The notes: generated from the letters alone by a model not told the origin. 64,000 bases of DNA from Photobacterium sp. TLY01 (GCF_021432065.1 NZ_CP090364.1:3300601-3364600); one strand, 5' to 3'; shown: positions 9,940 through 19,510, numbered from the stretch's first letter. Translations and numbers: made by a program.

Positions 9940-11385
9940 ATGGTGAATCTTCGTCCGATCATTTTTGTCATAGGGCTGGTCTTGTCCAAGATCGCCCTGT
10001 TCATGTACCTGCCCACCCTGCTGGCTTTTCTGACCGGGACAGGCGGCTTCATTGATTTTGCCACCGCGGTCATCATCACCCATATTGTGGCCTTTGCTTG
10101 TCTGACATTCGGAAAAGTCACAGATTTCAAGCTCGGGGTCAGGGACATGTTCCTGCTGACCACCCTGGTCTGGACGGTGGCCAGTGCGTTTGCCGCACTG
10201 CCCTTTATGCTGATCAACCACATCAGCTTTACCGATGCCTATTTCGAAACCATGTCGGGCATCACCACCACAGGATCAACGGTACTGAGCGGGCTCGATG
10301 ACATGGCCCCCAGCATCCTCTTGTGGCGCTCAACCCTGCAATGGCTGGGCGGGATCGGCTTTATCGTGATGGGGGTCGCCATTTTGCCGATGCTGAATGT
10401 CGGCGGGATGCGCCTGTTCCAGACCGAATCCTCGGACTGGTCGGAAAAAAGCTCGCCGCGCACCAAAAACGTAGCCACCAATATTGTGATTGTTTATCTC
10501 AGCCTGACGGCGATGTGCATTCTCGGTTTCATGGCAGCAGGCATGAACACCTTCGATGCGGTCAATCATGCGTTCACCACCTTATCCACCGGGGGCTATT
10601 CCACCTCAGACGGCTCGATGAACCATTTCTCGCCAGCCGCGCACTGGGTAGCCATAGTGTTTATGTTTGCCGGCGGACTGCCGTTCTTGCTCTTTGTACA
10701 GATGCTACGCAAAAGGCAGCCAGCGTCATTACTGCGGGATGCGCAGGTCCGGGGATATACAGTCACGATACTGATCGTCAGCCTGATGGTGGCCCTCTGG
10801 CTGTGCTGGCAGGATGGCTATGACTTCAGTCATGCCATTCGGGTCGCCATGTTCAATATCGTTTCCGTGGTCACCACGACAGGGTTCGGACTGGAAGATT
10901 TTACCGCCTGGGGCGCGTTTCCGACCGTGGTATTTGCCTTCATGATGCTGGTCGGAGGCTGCTCAGGATCGACCGCCGGCGGCTTCAAAGTCTTCCGTTT
11001 TCAGGTTGCCATCGCCTTACTGCGCAAACAGCTGATGCAACTGATTCATCCGTCCGGGGTGTTTATTCAGCGGTATAACCAACGGCCGGTGACAGATGCG
11101 ATTGTCCGCTCTGTGGTGGCCTTCGCCCTGACCTTCATCATGACCATCATCATTATTGCCGCTTTACTGGCAATGCTGGGACTCGACCCCATCACCAGCA
11201 TCAGCGGCTCAGTGACCGCCGTGGCCAATGTGGGGCCGGGCATGGGCACGATTATTGGCCCGACAGGTAATTTCGCCGCCCTGCCGGATGCCGCCAAATG
11301 GATTCTCAGCCTTGGCATGCTGATGGGCCGGTTAGAGATCCTGACCGTACTGGTACTGGCATTTCCGGCTTTTTGGAAAAACTGA
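9940..11385 (+). CDS. trkH: Trk potassium uptake transmembrane subunit TrkH
   Basis: Inner-membrane K+-translocating subunit that works with TrkA. The 481-residue protein is hydrophobic throughout and shows the selectivity-filter loops of the TrkH/KtrB superfamily: SGITTTGSTV, TTLSTGGYSTSDGS, NIVSVVTTTGFGLEDF and TAVANVGPGMG, one for each of four M1-P-M2 repeats, plus GGCSGSTAGGFKVFR between repeats. It is the last gene of the rsmB-trkA-trkH run and faces the convergent trhA. Confidence 0.97.
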   Translation: MVNLRPIIFVIGLVLSKIALFMYLPTLLAFLTGTGGFIDFATAVIITHIVAFACLTFGKVTDFKLGVRDMFLLTTLVWTVASAFAALPFMLINHISFTDAYFETMSGITTTGSTVLSGLDDMAPSILLWRSTLQWLGGIGFIVMGVAILPMLNVGGMRLFQTESSDWSEKSSPRTKNVATNIVIVYLSLTAMCILGFMAAGMNTFDAVNHAFTTLSTGGYSTSDGSMNHFSPAAHWVAIVFMFAGGLPFLLFVQMLRKRQPASLLRDAQVRGYTVTILIVSLMVALWLCWQDGYDFSHAIRVAMFNIVSVVTTTGFGLEDFTAWGAFPTVVFAFMMLVGGCSGSTAGGFKVFRFQVAIALLRKQLMQLIHPSGVFIQRYNQRPVTDAIVRSVVAFALTFIMTIIIIAALLAMLGLDPITSISGSVTAVANVGPGMGTIIGPTGNFAALPDAAKWILSLGMLMGRLEILTVLVLAFPAFWKN

Positions 11386-11404
11386 TCGGAAGCACATAGC
11401 CGGG

Positions 11405-12073
11405 TTAACCCGGCAGCCCGGCCGTTGGTGTCACGTACCAGTAAATCGCCAGAAAATGGCACACCGTGCCGCCCAGCACAAACAGGTGCCAGATGGCGTG
11501 ATTGTAGGGGATTCGGTGATTGACGTAGAACAGCACGCCAAGGGAATACACCACACCGCCCACAGCCAGCCAGATCAGCCCGGCCGTCGACATCGCCATC
11601 GCCAGCGGATACACGGCCACCAGCGACAACCATCCCATCGCCAGATAGATCATCAGAGACAAGCGCTTGAAGTGGTAGATAAACACCACTTTGAACATGA
11701 TGCCCAGCAAGGCGACCGTCCAGATCACAGCCATCAACGTCAGTGCCAGCGGTGTCCGTAGGGTAATCAGCAAGAATGGGGTATACGTCCCGGCGATCAG
11801 CAGATAGATCGCGCAGTGATCCAAGGTTTTCAAAACGCGCTTAGCCCGCTCAAACGGAATGGCGTGATACAGGGTAGACGCAAGATACAATAAAATGATG
11901 CTGGCGCCATAAATGCTCAGACTGGCCACACTGAGCGCATCGGCATTCACCTCCACTGCCCGCATCAAGAGCATCACCAACGCGACGATGCCGAAAATCA
12001 TCCCGGCGCCGTGGCTGAGGCTGTTGGCGGTTTCCTCGGCTGCCGTGTAAGTGGTTTTTTGTGGTTCGACCAT
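11405..12073 (-). CDS. trhA: PAQR-family membrane homeostasis protein TrhA (YqfA, hemolysin III family)
   Basis: Inner-membrane protein of 222 residues with about seven transmembrane segments. Family motifs are the N-terminal [16 protein letters not shown], the central [31 protein letters not shown], and the C-terminal [25 protein letters not shown], whose His/Asp/Ser residues form the probable metal site of PAQR proteins. The family affects membrane fluidity and energetics. A perfect 18-bp palindrome at 12122-12139, just upstream, resembles a FabR site, which fits the known inclusion of yqfA in the FabR unsaturated-fatty-acid regulon. Confidence 0.9.
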   Translation of the reverse strand: MVEPQKTTYTAAEETANSLSHGAGMIFGIVALVMLLMRAVEVNADALSVASLSIYGASIILLYLASTLYHAIPFERAKRVLKTLDHCAIYLLIAGTYTPFLLITLRTPLALTLMAVIWTVALLGIMFKVVFIYHFKRLSLMIYLAMGWLSLVAVYPLAMAMSTAGLIWLAVGGVVYSLGVLFYVNHRIPYNHAIWHLFVLGGTVCHFLAIYWYVTPTAGLPG

Positions 12074-12121
12074 GAAAGCTATCCGTTGTCTTCTGTACTT
12101 TCCAGCAGTATGGCACAGTTT

Positions 12122-12139
12122 AGCTTACACGTGTAAGCT
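12122..12139. promoter_or_regulatory. FabR-like palindromic operator upstream of trhA
   Basis: AGCTTACACGTGTAAGCT is a perfect 18-bp palindrome 49 bp upstream of the trhA start. The AGCnTACA-TGTAnGCT form resembles operators of FabR, the TetR-family repressor of fabA/fabB and yqfA in enterics. Assignment to FabR is inferred. Confidence 0.6.
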
Positions 12140-12193
12140 GAATTTTATGACGCTCAGATGACGAGATTGTTTGCTTCATTCATGAGTGATCGC

Positions 12194-12988
12194 TCAGAGA
12201 TCATCGACCTGCTCCAGATACCTCAGTACCCGTTCCCCGGCTTCTGACGGAGACAAATTCAGCGGCACACTGAGCTGGCGTTTGAGCTCGCTGCTGCCAA
12301 GCAGACCAGACAATAATCCGCCCACCCCACGCTGACGGCGATCAATCGAAAACCACAACCTGAGACAATCGTCATCACGCTGAGTGATCAGCTCCAGTTC
12401 ACGCCAACGGCCATGAAAGGGGCCAGACACAGGCACAAACTCAAACACCTGCACAAAGGGCAGCTCAAAACCACGCACTGCTTCACACTCCACCTGCAAT
12501 ATACGCAGTCCGGCATGCTCGAGGGCGGTAAACACGCCATCCAGCAACCGATCCGGCCGCACGGTCAGAGCGTCTTTATCTTTGGGATCCAAGGCCGAGG
12601 GCACATCCAGGTGCGTTTCCAGCCACACGCCCGAGTAGCCGATAGTGATCGGGGTGTTGAGCGGTAATTCGAACTGACAGTCAAACTGACGCTCTTCTCC
12701 GGCCCCCAGCGTAAAAGCCTGCGGCAATTGCCACTGGGCCAGAGTGTGCGTCCGGGTGACTTTTTCCATCCGCCGCTCGCTGTCACCCCGGCTGACCGCC
12801 TGCTCGTCCTCAAAGCTGCAGCACAGATACACATGCACATTATCCACCGCCTGTGCGACTTTTCCGCCTTTGACCTCAATCCGAACAGGCAGAGCCTGAC
12901 CCGGGATCAGCACTTCAGTTTCCAGCACTGTCTCGACTCTGGCGCCCCCCAGGCCTAAGCTGGCTAATGTTCTGTGAAAAAGCGACAT
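12194..12988 (-). CDS. Spo0M-family (sporulation control, arrestin-like) protein
   Basis: Spo0M/SpoOM family protein of 264 residues with two arrestin-like beta-sandwich halves. Recognisable stretches are the N-terminus MSLFHRTLASLGLGGARVETVL, then GQALPVRIEVKGG, and the C-terminal RGVGGLLSGLLGSSELKRQLSVPL. In Bacillus Spo0M affects sporulation; in gammaproteobacteria the role is unknown. Start: the frame extends to 13015, but the ATG at 12988 has AAGGAG at a suitable distance. It stands alone between trhA and the divergent yihD. Confidence 0.82.
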   Translation of the reverse strand: MSLFHRTLASLGLGGARVETVLETEVLIPGQALPVRIEVKGGKVAQAVDNVHVYLCCSFEDEQAVSRGDSERRMEKVTRTHTLAQWQLPQAFTLGAGEERQFDCQFELPLNTPITIGYSGVWLETHLDVPSALDPKDKDALTVRPDRLLDGVFTALEHAGLRILQVECEAVRGFELPFVQVFEFVPVSGPFHGRWRELELITQRDDDCLRLWFSIDRRQRGVGGLLSGLLGSSELKRQLSVPLNLSPSEAGERVLRYLEQVDDL

Positions 12989-13083
12989 CATGGCTCCTTG
13001 TCCGTCGTCATCCATTGTGAGTATGAAACCAGTTTATATAGCCAACTTGGGTTCAGCAAGGGATGGACGAAAACCAACCGGGT

Positions 13084-13113
13084 TTGGGTTCTGCCATCAG
13101 CGTCTGGTATAAT
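13084..13113 (+). promoter_or_regulatory. Probable yihD promoter
   Basis: TATAAT at 13108-13113 with TTGGGT at 13084-13089, an 18-bp spacer, 36 bp upstream of yihD. Confidence 0.45.
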
Positions 13114-13149
13114 CCACACGAAAAGTAAGCTTAACAAAGGAACCTGACC

Positions 13150-13416
13150 ATGGCTGAGCACCGTATCACTGAACTGCTGACACTGCTCCGGCCATACTGG
13201 CAGCAGTATCCGGACTTAAACCTGAGCAGCGTTCTGGCACAGCTGGCCAGTGAGGCCGGCTTTCAGGGGTCGCTGGCTGAAGTGAGCGATGATATGCTGA
13301 TTTACCAGCTGAAAATGCGACAGGAAAAGCCAGAGGCCATGATTCCGGGCCTGGCGAAAGACTGTGAGCCCGACTTCAAAACCGCCCTGCTCAAAGCCCG
13401 AGGGATCATCAAATAA
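13150..13416 (+). CDS. yihD: YihD family protein (DUF1040)
   Basis: Small 88-residue cytoplasmic protein of the YihD/DUF1040 family (MAEHRITELLTLLRPYWQQYPDLNL...). The family is conserved upstream of srkA-dsbA in enteric bacteria and Vibrionaceae, and the role is unknown. The start follows AAAGGAACCTGACC. Here ccoG is inserted between yihD and srkA. Confidence 0.9.
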   Translation: MAEHRITELLTLLRPYWQQYPDLNLSSVLAQLASEAGFQGSLAEVSDDMLIYQLKMRQEKPEAMIPGLAKDCEPDFKTALLKARGIIK

Positions 13417-13594
13417 CCCCCAAAAACCTTAAGCGCATTTTTTGAGCGAGGTAGAATATTCAACCAGTTAGATACGATATAATCCGAGCTTATTACTATC
13501 AGGAGCAATCGCACCTGAATTTATGATTGCCCAGGCGATGCACCCGGGCACACCTGCCAGCGTAGAGACTGGCTAGCCCAAGGAATGCAATGCC

Positions 13595-15025
13595 ATGAGC
13601 CAAGAGAGAATCAAAATCAAGGATGTCACTCCCAAAGAGTACAATCCGAAGACCCACAAAGGCGGCGACGACCGCTTCAACCCGAGCAACCGGATTTATG
13701 TGCGGGCCATGAAAGGGGTTTATCAGCAACTGCGCCAGCGGATGGGGTGGTTGATGATGGGCCTGTTCCTGATACTGCCGTGGATCACCTACAACGGCAG
13801 GCAGGCGATTTTGCTTGATATCGGCCGCCAGCAGTTCAACATTTTCGGCACCACCTTCTGGCCTCAGGATCTGATGTTACTGGCCAGCCTGCTGATGGTC
13901 GCGGCCTTTGCGCTGTTTTTTGTCACCACTTTTCTCGGCCGGGTCTGGTGCGGTTACATGTGCCCGCAAACAGTCTGGACCTTCATCTACATCTGGTTCG
14001 AGGAAAAGCTGGAAGGGCCGGCCAACAAGCGCCGTACTCAGGACAGCAAGGCACTGACCTCCGAACTGATTGTGCGCAAAACCCTCAAGCACATTGCCTG
14101 GCTGCTGGTCGCCCTGATCAGCGGTCTGACCTTCGTCGGCTATTTTCTGCCAATCCGTGAATTAGTTCCCGGTTTCTTCACCTTCAGTGCCAGCTTTCTG
14201 GCCGTGTTCTGGGTGCTGTTCTTCACCTTCTGTACCTATGGTAACGCGGGCTGGATGCGCTCTATCGTCTGCATTCACATGTGTCCGTATGCCAGATTCC
14301 AGTCCGCCATGTTCGACAAGGACACCTATATCGTCGGCTATGATGCGGCCCGGGGTGAGAAGCGTGGCCCGCGCTCGCGCAAAGCCGATCATAAAGCACA
14401 GGGGCTGGGTGACTGTATCGACTGTAACCTCTGCGTGCAGGTGTGCCCGACCGGCATTGATATCCGGGACGGCCTGCAGTATGAGTGCATTAACTGCGGT
14501 GCCTGTGTGGATGCCTGTAACCAGACCATGGATAAAATGGGCTATCCGCGCGATCTGATCACTTACACCACAGAGCACAAACTGGAAGGCAAGAAAACCC
14601 ATATTATGCGGCCGAAACTGATCGGCTACGGCGTTGTGATGCTGGCAATGTTCGGCCTGATGGCCTACCTGGTGGTTTCTGTACAGCCGATGGGACTGGA
14701 TGTGATCCGCGACCGTAACCAGCTGTTCCGTATCAATACCGAAGGACTGGTCGAGAATACCTACACCCTGAAAATCCTCAATAAGACTCAGCAAGATGCC
14801 ACTTATCAGCTGCAGGTTGAAGGTCTGGACAATGCCCAGTGGTATGGTCCGCAACAGGTGAATGTCAATGCCGGAGAGGTGTTCACCCTGCCGATCAGCC
14901 TGGGCGTAGACCCTTATGAACTGGAACGGCCGATTGTCGACATCCGGTTTATCATGGAGCAGCAGGGCAGCGAGGAAACGCGTCGTCTGGTCACCGACAG
15001 CCGCTTTATCGGCGAGTTACGCTAA
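13595..15025 (+). CDS. ccoG: Cytochrome c oxidase accessory protein CcoG (RdxA/FixG)
   Basis: Inner-membrane iron-sulfur protein needed for copper delivery to cbb3 oxidase. The 476-residue protein has N-terminal and central transmembrane helices, a CGYMCPQTVW motif, and a double ferredoxin motif CIDCNLCVQVCPTGIDI / CINCGACVDACNQ that holds two [4Fe-4S] clusters (about residues 272-310). A FixG-type immunoglobulin-like domain follows at the C-terminus. The start ATG at 13595 has AAGGAATGCAATGCC upstream. ccoG is more often beside the ccoNOPQ cluster; here it is followed by a clear terminator and then srkA. Confidence 0.95.
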   Translation: MSQERIKIKDVTPKEYNPKTHKGGDDRFNPSNRIYVRAMKGVYQQLRQRMGWLMMGLFLILPWITYNGRQAILLDIGRQQFNIFGTTFWPQDLMLLASLLMVAAFALFFVTTFLGRVWCGYMCPQTVWTFIYIWFEEKLEGPANKRRTQDSKALTSELIVRKTLKHIAWLLVALISGLTFVGYFLPIRELVPGFFTFSASFLAVFWVLFFTFCTYGNAGWMRSIVCIHMCPYARFQSAMFDKDTYIVGYDAARGEKRGPRSRKADHKAQGLGDCIDCNLCVQVCPTGIDIRDGLQYECINCGACVDACNQTMDKMGYPRDLITYTTEHKLEGKKTHIMRPKLIGYGVVMLAMFGLMAYLVVSVQPMGLDVIRDRNQLFRINTEGLVENTYTLKILNKTQQDATYQLQVEGLDNAQWYGPQQVNVNAGEVFTLPISLGVDPYELERPIVDIRFIMEQQGSEETRRLVTDSRFIGELR

Positions 15026-15047
15026 GCCTCTCACGCCAATCCGTAAA

Positions 15048-15073
15048 TAAAGGGCCGGTTACGGCCCTTTTTC
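15048..15073 (+). terminator. Terminator after ccoG
   Basis: AAAGGGCC - GGTTAC - GGCCCTTTTT: an 8-bp stem followed by a T run. Confidence 0.85.
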
Positions 15074-15120
15074 ATTATGCTGTATACTGATGCGACATTT
15101 ATAACCATGGCTGTAACACT

Positions 15121-16110
15121 ATGACAGCACTTGATGATTTCAGCTTTGCTGATCTGACACCGGACTTACTGCTCAATGCACTGGAGAGCACGGGCATTTA
15201 TGCCTCATCGGGACTCTTGCCCCTCAACAGTTATGAAAACCGGGTCTACCAGTTCAGCAGTGATGACGGCCGCCGCTACGTCGCCAAATTCTACCGTCCG
15301 CAGCGCTGGAGTGATGCCCAGATCCAGGAAGAGCATGACTTCGCCGCCGAACTGGCGGCGCAGGAAATTCCGCTGGCGGCGCCGCTGGCAATCAACGGCC
15401 AAACCCTGCACCACTATAAACACCACCGTTTCGCGCTGTTCCCCAGCGTCGGCGGCCGCCAGTTTGAAGTCGATAATGTGGATCAGCTTGAGCAGGTCGG
15501 ACGCTTTCTGGGCCGTATCCACAAAGTCGGCCAGCGCACCCTGTTCAGCCACAGGCCGACCATAGGTCTGGAAGAATACCTGGTTCAGCCCCGAGCCGTT
15601 CTGGAGCAGTCCGGGTTTATCCCTGCGCACCTGGAATCGGCCTTTTTCGGCGATTTGGACCGCCTGATCGCTGCCCTCAGCGAGCGCTGGCACAGCGACT
15701 GGCAATCGCAGCGTATTCACGGCGACTGCCATCCGGGCAACATACTGTGGCGCGACGGCCCGTTGTTTGTCGATTTGGACGATGCGCGAAACGGCCCGGC
15801 GGTGCAGGATTTATGGATGCTGCTCAACGGCAGCCGTCAGGATCAGCTGATGCAGCTGGACACCCTGCTGGAAGCGTATGGCGAATTTGCCGATTTTGAT
15901 CCCCGTGAATTGCAACTTATTGAACCATTACGCGGTCTTAGATTGGTGCATTACATGGCATGGCTAGCAAAACGCTGGCAGGATCCGGCTTTCCCGCGTG
16001 CATTCCCCTGGTTTGCTGATGCAAAATACTGGGAAGGTCAGGTACTCGCTATCAAAGAACAACTGGCAGCCCTTGAAGAGCCGCCACTGCAGCTGATGCC
16101 ACAATGGTAA
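15121..16110 (+). CDS. srkA: Stress response kinase SrkA (YihE/RdoA)
   Basis: Eukaryotic-like Ser/Thr kinase of the APH/choline-kinase fold, 329 residues, which in E. coli opposes MazF-linked death and acts in the Cpx response. Visible motifs are the ATP-site lysine in YVAKFYRPQRW, the catalytic loop IHGDCHPGNILW near residue 200, and the metal-binding VDLDDA. It lies 72 bp upstream of dsbA, the same pairing as in E. coli, where srkA-dsbA are cotranscribed under CpxR. Confidence 0.95.
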   Translation: MTALDDFSFADLTPDLLLNALESTGIYASSGLLPLNSYENRVYQFSSDDGRRYVAKFYRPQRWSDAQIQEEHDFAAELAAQEIPLAAPLAINGQTLHHYKHHRFALFPSVGGRQFEVDNVDQLEQVGRFLGRIHKVGQRTLFSHRPTIGLEEYLVQPRAVLEQSGFIPAHLESAFFGDLDRLIAALSERWHSDWQSQRIHGDCHPGNILWRDGPLFVDLDDARNGPAVQDLWMLLNGSRQDQLMQLDTLLEAYGEFADFDPRELQLIEPLRGLRLVHYMAWLAKRWQDPAFPRAFPWFADAKYWEGQVLAIKEQLAALEEPPLQLMPQW

Positions 16111-16182
16111 TCAGACTGACTTGAATCCGAACAGCCGTACCTGTAGAAGGTATTGTATTGATTTTTCAGGGAGAACCCTTAC

Positions 16183-16785
16183 ATGTTGAAAACACTTTTT
16201 GCGCTGGCAACAGCGGCGCTGCTATCTTTTTCCGCCCATGCCGCCAAATTTAGCGAAGGCGATTACTATCAGGTGCTGGAACTGCCGAAATCATCTACGC
16301 CGGTTGTGAACGAGTTTTTCTCGTTTTACTGCCCGCACTGCTACAACTTTGAACCGCTGATCCAGCAGCTGAAAACCAAAATCCCGGATAACGCCAAGTT
16401 CCAGAAAAGCCATGTCTCCTTCATGGGCGGCAACATGGGCACCTCAATGAGCAAGGCTTATGCGACTTCAGTCACCCTGGGGATTGAAGATAAAATGATC
16501 CCGGCACTGTTCAGCCAGATCCATCAGGCGAACAAACCGCCGCGCAACGATGAAGAGCTGCGCCAGATCTTTCTCGATAACGGCGTGAAAGCCGAAGACT
16601 TCGACGGCGCCTTCAACAGCTTCGCCGTCAACTCTATGGTCAATCGCTTCAACAAAGGTTTCCGCGACAGCGGCCTGACCGGTGTCCCAGCCGTGGTGGT
16701 CAACAACAAATACCTGGTGAAAACCGACAAAGTAAAATCCGCCGATGAATACTTCGAGCTGATCAACTTCCTGCTCAAGCAGTAA
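16183..16785 (+). CDS. dsbA: Periplasmic thiol:disulfide oxidoreductase DsbA
   Basis: Introduces disulfides into exported proteins. The 200-residue precursor has a signal peptide ([20 protein letters not shown], cleavage before AKF), the thioredoxin-fold active site FYCPHCYNF with the CPHC pair, and the cis-proline loop TGVPAVVVN. The start has GGGAGAACCCTTAC upstream. A strong terminator follows the stop codon. Confidence 0.97.
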   Translation: MLKTLFALATAALLSFSAHAAKFSEGDYYQVLELPKSSTPVVNEFFSFYCPHCYNFEPLIQQLKTKIPDNAKFQKSHVSFMGGNMGTSMSKAYATSVTLGIEDKMIPALFSQIHQANKPPRNDEELRQIFLDNGVKAEDFDGAFNSFAVNSMVNRFNKGFRDSGLTGVPAVVVNNKYLVKTDKVKSADEYFELINFLLKQ

Positions 16786-16801
16786 GTTTACTTTCTTTGT
16801 G

Positions 16802-16828
16802 AAAAAGGGCCAAAAGGCCCTTTTTTGT
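16802..16828 (+). terminator. Terminator after dsbA
   Basis: AAGGGCC - AAAA - GGCCCTT followed by T6: a textbook intrinsic terminator, 16 bp after dsbA. Confidence 0.92.
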
Positions 16829-16858
16829 ATCTTGATGATGCATCCAGATAAACAACCA

Positions 16859-17209
16859 CTAGATCCTGAGCTGTTTGCAGAGCAAGTCACAGGTTCTTAG
16901 CGAGTAATAAATGAAAAATACAAACACAACGCAAACGACAGAAATAAAACCTATATTTAGCCATTTACTTTCCATTTCCGGAGCAGGTTGATTGACATCT
17001 ATCCCAAAATAAATCGGGACAGTATTAATAAACAACATGAGCAAAGCCATATCGAATAATGCTGCAACACCAACCACCACTGAACGCAGAAAACGATGGA
17101 ATTTAGTACGACCTTCAGCGATGGAAAATGGATAATCTTTCAGTTTCGATTTCTTCTCTCTATATATCATCCCCGCCAATATCCTTATAACCTCAGTGAT
17201 TTTTATCAC
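16859..17209 (-). CDS. Small two-helix membrane protein, function unknown
   Basis: Predicted 116-residue product with a charged N-terminal part (IYREKKSKLKDYPFSIAEGR) and two hydrophobic spans (about residues 42-66, VVVGVAALFDMALLMLFINT, and 86-104, IGFISVVCVVFVFFIYYSL). I do not recognise a family. It follows the DUF2059 gene by 4 bp on the same strand, so the two likely form an operon. Both are clearly AT-richer than dsbA and comM on either side, which suggests later acquisition. Confidence 0.6.
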   Translation of the reverse strand: MIKITEVIRILAGMIYREKKSKLKDYPFSIAEGRTKFHRFLRSVVVGVAALFDMALLMLFINTVPIYFGIDVNQPAPEMESKWLNIGFISVVCVVFVFFIYYSLRTCDLLCKQLRI

Positions 17210-17213
17210 AGCA

Positions 17214-17726
17214 TTAACGGTTACTGTCTCTCATTCTTTGTAATTCTTCTTTAAACTCGACCATAAGGCTATTAACTAGTGGTTGCGCTCGTTGCATTTC
17301 AGACATCAAAACAGGTTGCATTTTCTGTTGTAATCGAGGTATTTCATAAACAACTTTTTGACCTGCTGGCGTCAAATAAAAGGCAACAATTGTATCCAGC
17401 TCATCTTTAGTAAATACACCTTTATATAATTCAATTATTTCATCTTTTATTCTTTTAGAATGATAGATATCAGTCAGTAGTTTTTTATGCATATAACTAT
17501 AACTCACCGCTAATGAAGCTTCATCACCATTCTCGGCATCAATAAACTGTCCATATTGACTTAGCATCGCTGGTCGAAGATTTTCAGCCGTCACATCAAA
17601 TGACTCTTCAATCTTCAACACATCAAACAACTTTTCAGCTGATTCTGCATGAGCATCCGCTGATACTGAAAAAGGAAAAAAAAGAACAGCCCATACAAAC
17701 AAGTACTTCATCAAACCAAAAACCAT
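17214..17726 (-). CDS. Exported DUF2059-family protein
   Basis: Precursor of 170 residues (or 165 from the ATG at 17711, which gives the cleaner signal peptide MKYLFVWAVLFFPFSVSADA). The C-terminal half shows the DUF2059 pattern: IYHSKRIKDEIIELYKGVFTKDELDTIVAFYLTPAGQKVV. DUF2059 proteins are helical periplasmic proteins of unknown role. It is AT-rich relative to its neighbours and is paired with the membrane-protein gene at 16859. Confidence 0.75.
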   Translation of the reverse strand: MVFGLMKYLFVWAVLFFPFSVSADAHAESAEKLFDVLKIEESFDVTAENLRPAMLSQYGQFIDAENGDEASLAVSYSYMHKKLLTDIYHSKRIKDEIIELYKGVFTKDELDTIVAFYLTPAGQKVVYEIPRLQQKMQPVLMSEMQRAQPLVNSLMVEFKEELQRMRDSNR

Positions 17727-17796
17727 ATGAAATCAAAACCATATAATTTAACCATAATTAGCCTGTTTTACACAGCGTTTATTCTCTCTCAGATAA

Positions 17797-19329
17797 TCAC
17801 ACCACCTGGCTGGTGATCTGCTTCAGCAGGCGATCCATGGCACGGTAGCCTAAGGCTTCGGCCAGATGGGCTCGTTCAATGTCAGGTTTGCCGGCCAGAT
17901 CGGCGATGGTGCGGGCGACTTTGATGATCCGGTGATAAGCGCGGATTGACAGGCCGAGCTGGTGCAGGGCGGTTTCGAGGAACTCGGCGTCGGCTTTGGT
18001 CAGCGCGCAGTGCTGGTCCAGTTCGCGGGTACCGAGCAGGGCATTGATCTTGCCGCCGCGGCTGTGCATCCGGTCTCGTGCTTCCTGCACCCGTGCTTTG
18101 ATCACCCCGGTGGTTTCCCCTCTGTCGCCACCCTGAGCCAGGGTGCCACGGGGCAGGGCAGGGATCTCAATCGACATATCAAACCTGTCCAGCAAAGGGC
18201 CGGACAAGCGCCCCAGATAGCGCAGGATCGCCTGCGGATTGGTGCGGGTCTGGCTGCCTTCGTAGTAACCGGTCGGGCTGGGATTGAGCGCGCCAATAAG
18301 CTGAAACCGCGCCGGAAAGGTGGTTTTGCTGGTGGCACGGGAAATCACGATCTCGCCAGATTCCAGCGGTTCCCGTAAAGAATCCAGCACTTTGCGTTCA
18401 AATTCCGGCATTTCATCTAAAAACAGAATGCCGTTATGGGCCAGTGAAATTTCACCGGGGCGGGGGATGGAGCCGCCGCCCACCAGCGCCGCCATCGAGC
18501 TGGAATGGTGCGGGGCGCGAAACGGACGGTTGCGCCAATTGCCGGCATGGAGTGACTGCGCGGTCAGGGAGGTAATGGCAGCGGTTTCCAATGCCTCCTC
18601 GACATCCATCTCAGGCAGTAAATCGCACAACCGCGAGGCCAGCATAGTCTTGCCGGTGCCGGGCGGACCGACGAACAATAAGTTGTGACCGCCTGCTGCG
18701 GCGATCTCCAGTGCCCTTTTGCCCTGCTGCTGGCCTATGATGTCCTGCATATCGCGGCCGTTGGCCGTCGGCACCGCCTGACCGGGTGCGCGACAATGCA
18801 GCGACAGCGCTTCCTGACCACACAGATAGGCACACACCGCCAGTAAACTGGCTGCAGATTTGTGTATGTCTCTGCCGACCAGCGCTGCCTGATCGCCATT
18901 GGCATCGGGCAGCACCAGGCAGCGGTTCTGCTGCTTAGCAGCCAACGCCGCTGGCAGGGCACCCTTGACGGAACGTAACTCGCCAGACAGGGCCAGTTCG
19001 CCCAAAAATTCATGATCGTGCAGCTTCGTGTCGGGGATCTGGCCCGATGCGGCCAAAATACCCAGCGCAATGGGCAAATCAAAACGCCCGCCTTCTTTGG
19101 GCAGATCGGCCGGAGCCAGATTGACCGTGATCCGCCGCGACGGAAATTCGAAATTGGCATTCACGATCGCGCTTCTGACTCGGTCTCTGGCCTCCTTCAC
19201 TGTGGTCTCAGGCAACCCCACCAGATTAACCGCCGGCAGACCATTACTGAGGTGAACCTCGATGGTAACCGCCGGCGCATCCACCCCGACACAAGCCCTG
19301 CTGTGCACTATCGCCAGCGTCATTTTCAA
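17797..19329 (-). CDS. comM: ComM/YifB family AAA+ helicase (Mg-chelatase-like)
   Basis: Hexameric branch-migration helicase that extends heteroduplex during natural transformation. The 510-residue protein has the N-terminal Lon-protease-like domain (VDAPAVTIEVHLSNGLPAVNLVGLPE), the AAA+ core with Walker A GPPGTGKTMLASRL and Walker B ILFLDEMPEF, the HHS motif RAPHHSSSMAALVGGG, and the C-terminal Mg_chelatase_C domain (LSIRAYHRIIKVARTIADL). It lies immediately upstream of, and divergent from, the ilv operon, as in other gammaproteobacteria. Confidence 0.95.
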   Translation of the reverse strand: MKMTLAIVHSRACVGVDAPAVTIEVHLSNGLPAVNLVGLPETTVKEARDRVRSAIVNANFEFPSRRITVNLAPADLPKEGGRFDLPIALGILAASGQIPDTKLHDHEFLGELALSGELRSVKGALPAALAAKQQNRCLVLPDANGDQAALVGRDIHKSAASLLAVCAYLCGQEALSLHCRAPGQAVPTANGRDMQDIIGQQQGKRALEIAAAGGHNLLFVGPPGTGKTMLASRLCDLLPEMDVEEALETAAITSLTAQSLHAGNWRNRPFRAPHHSSSMAALVGGGSIPRPGEISLAHNGILFLDEMPEFERKVLDSLREPLESGEIVISRATSKTTFPARFQLIGALNPSPTGYYEGSQTRTNPQAILRYLGRLSGPLLDRFDMSIEIPALPRGTLAQGGDRGETTGVIKARVQEARDRMHSRGGKINALLGTRELDQHCALTKADAEFLETALHQLGLSIRAYHRIIKVARTIADLAGKPDIERAHLAEALGYRAMDRLLKQITSQVV

Positions 19330-19436
19330 CCTCTCAATAAATTAATTAACTGCCATATCACTGGATAAATACGTTTTATCAGCACAATGTACGCAAGATA
19401 TCCAAGGCGGATTGAAAATAACCACAACAAATTTCT

Positions 19437-19465
19437 TGTCATGCGACGAATGTCTGTGTTAAGAC
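19437..19465 (+). promoter_or_regulatory. Possible ilv operon promoter
   Basis: TTGTCA at 19437-19442 and TAAGAC at 19460-19465 with 17-bp spacing, 45 bp upstream of the leader peptide. The -10 match is poor. Confidence 0.3.
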
Positions 19466-19510
19466 TAAGGGCGAACAACACATAAACAAGAATTTTGGAC
19501 AGACAAGCCA

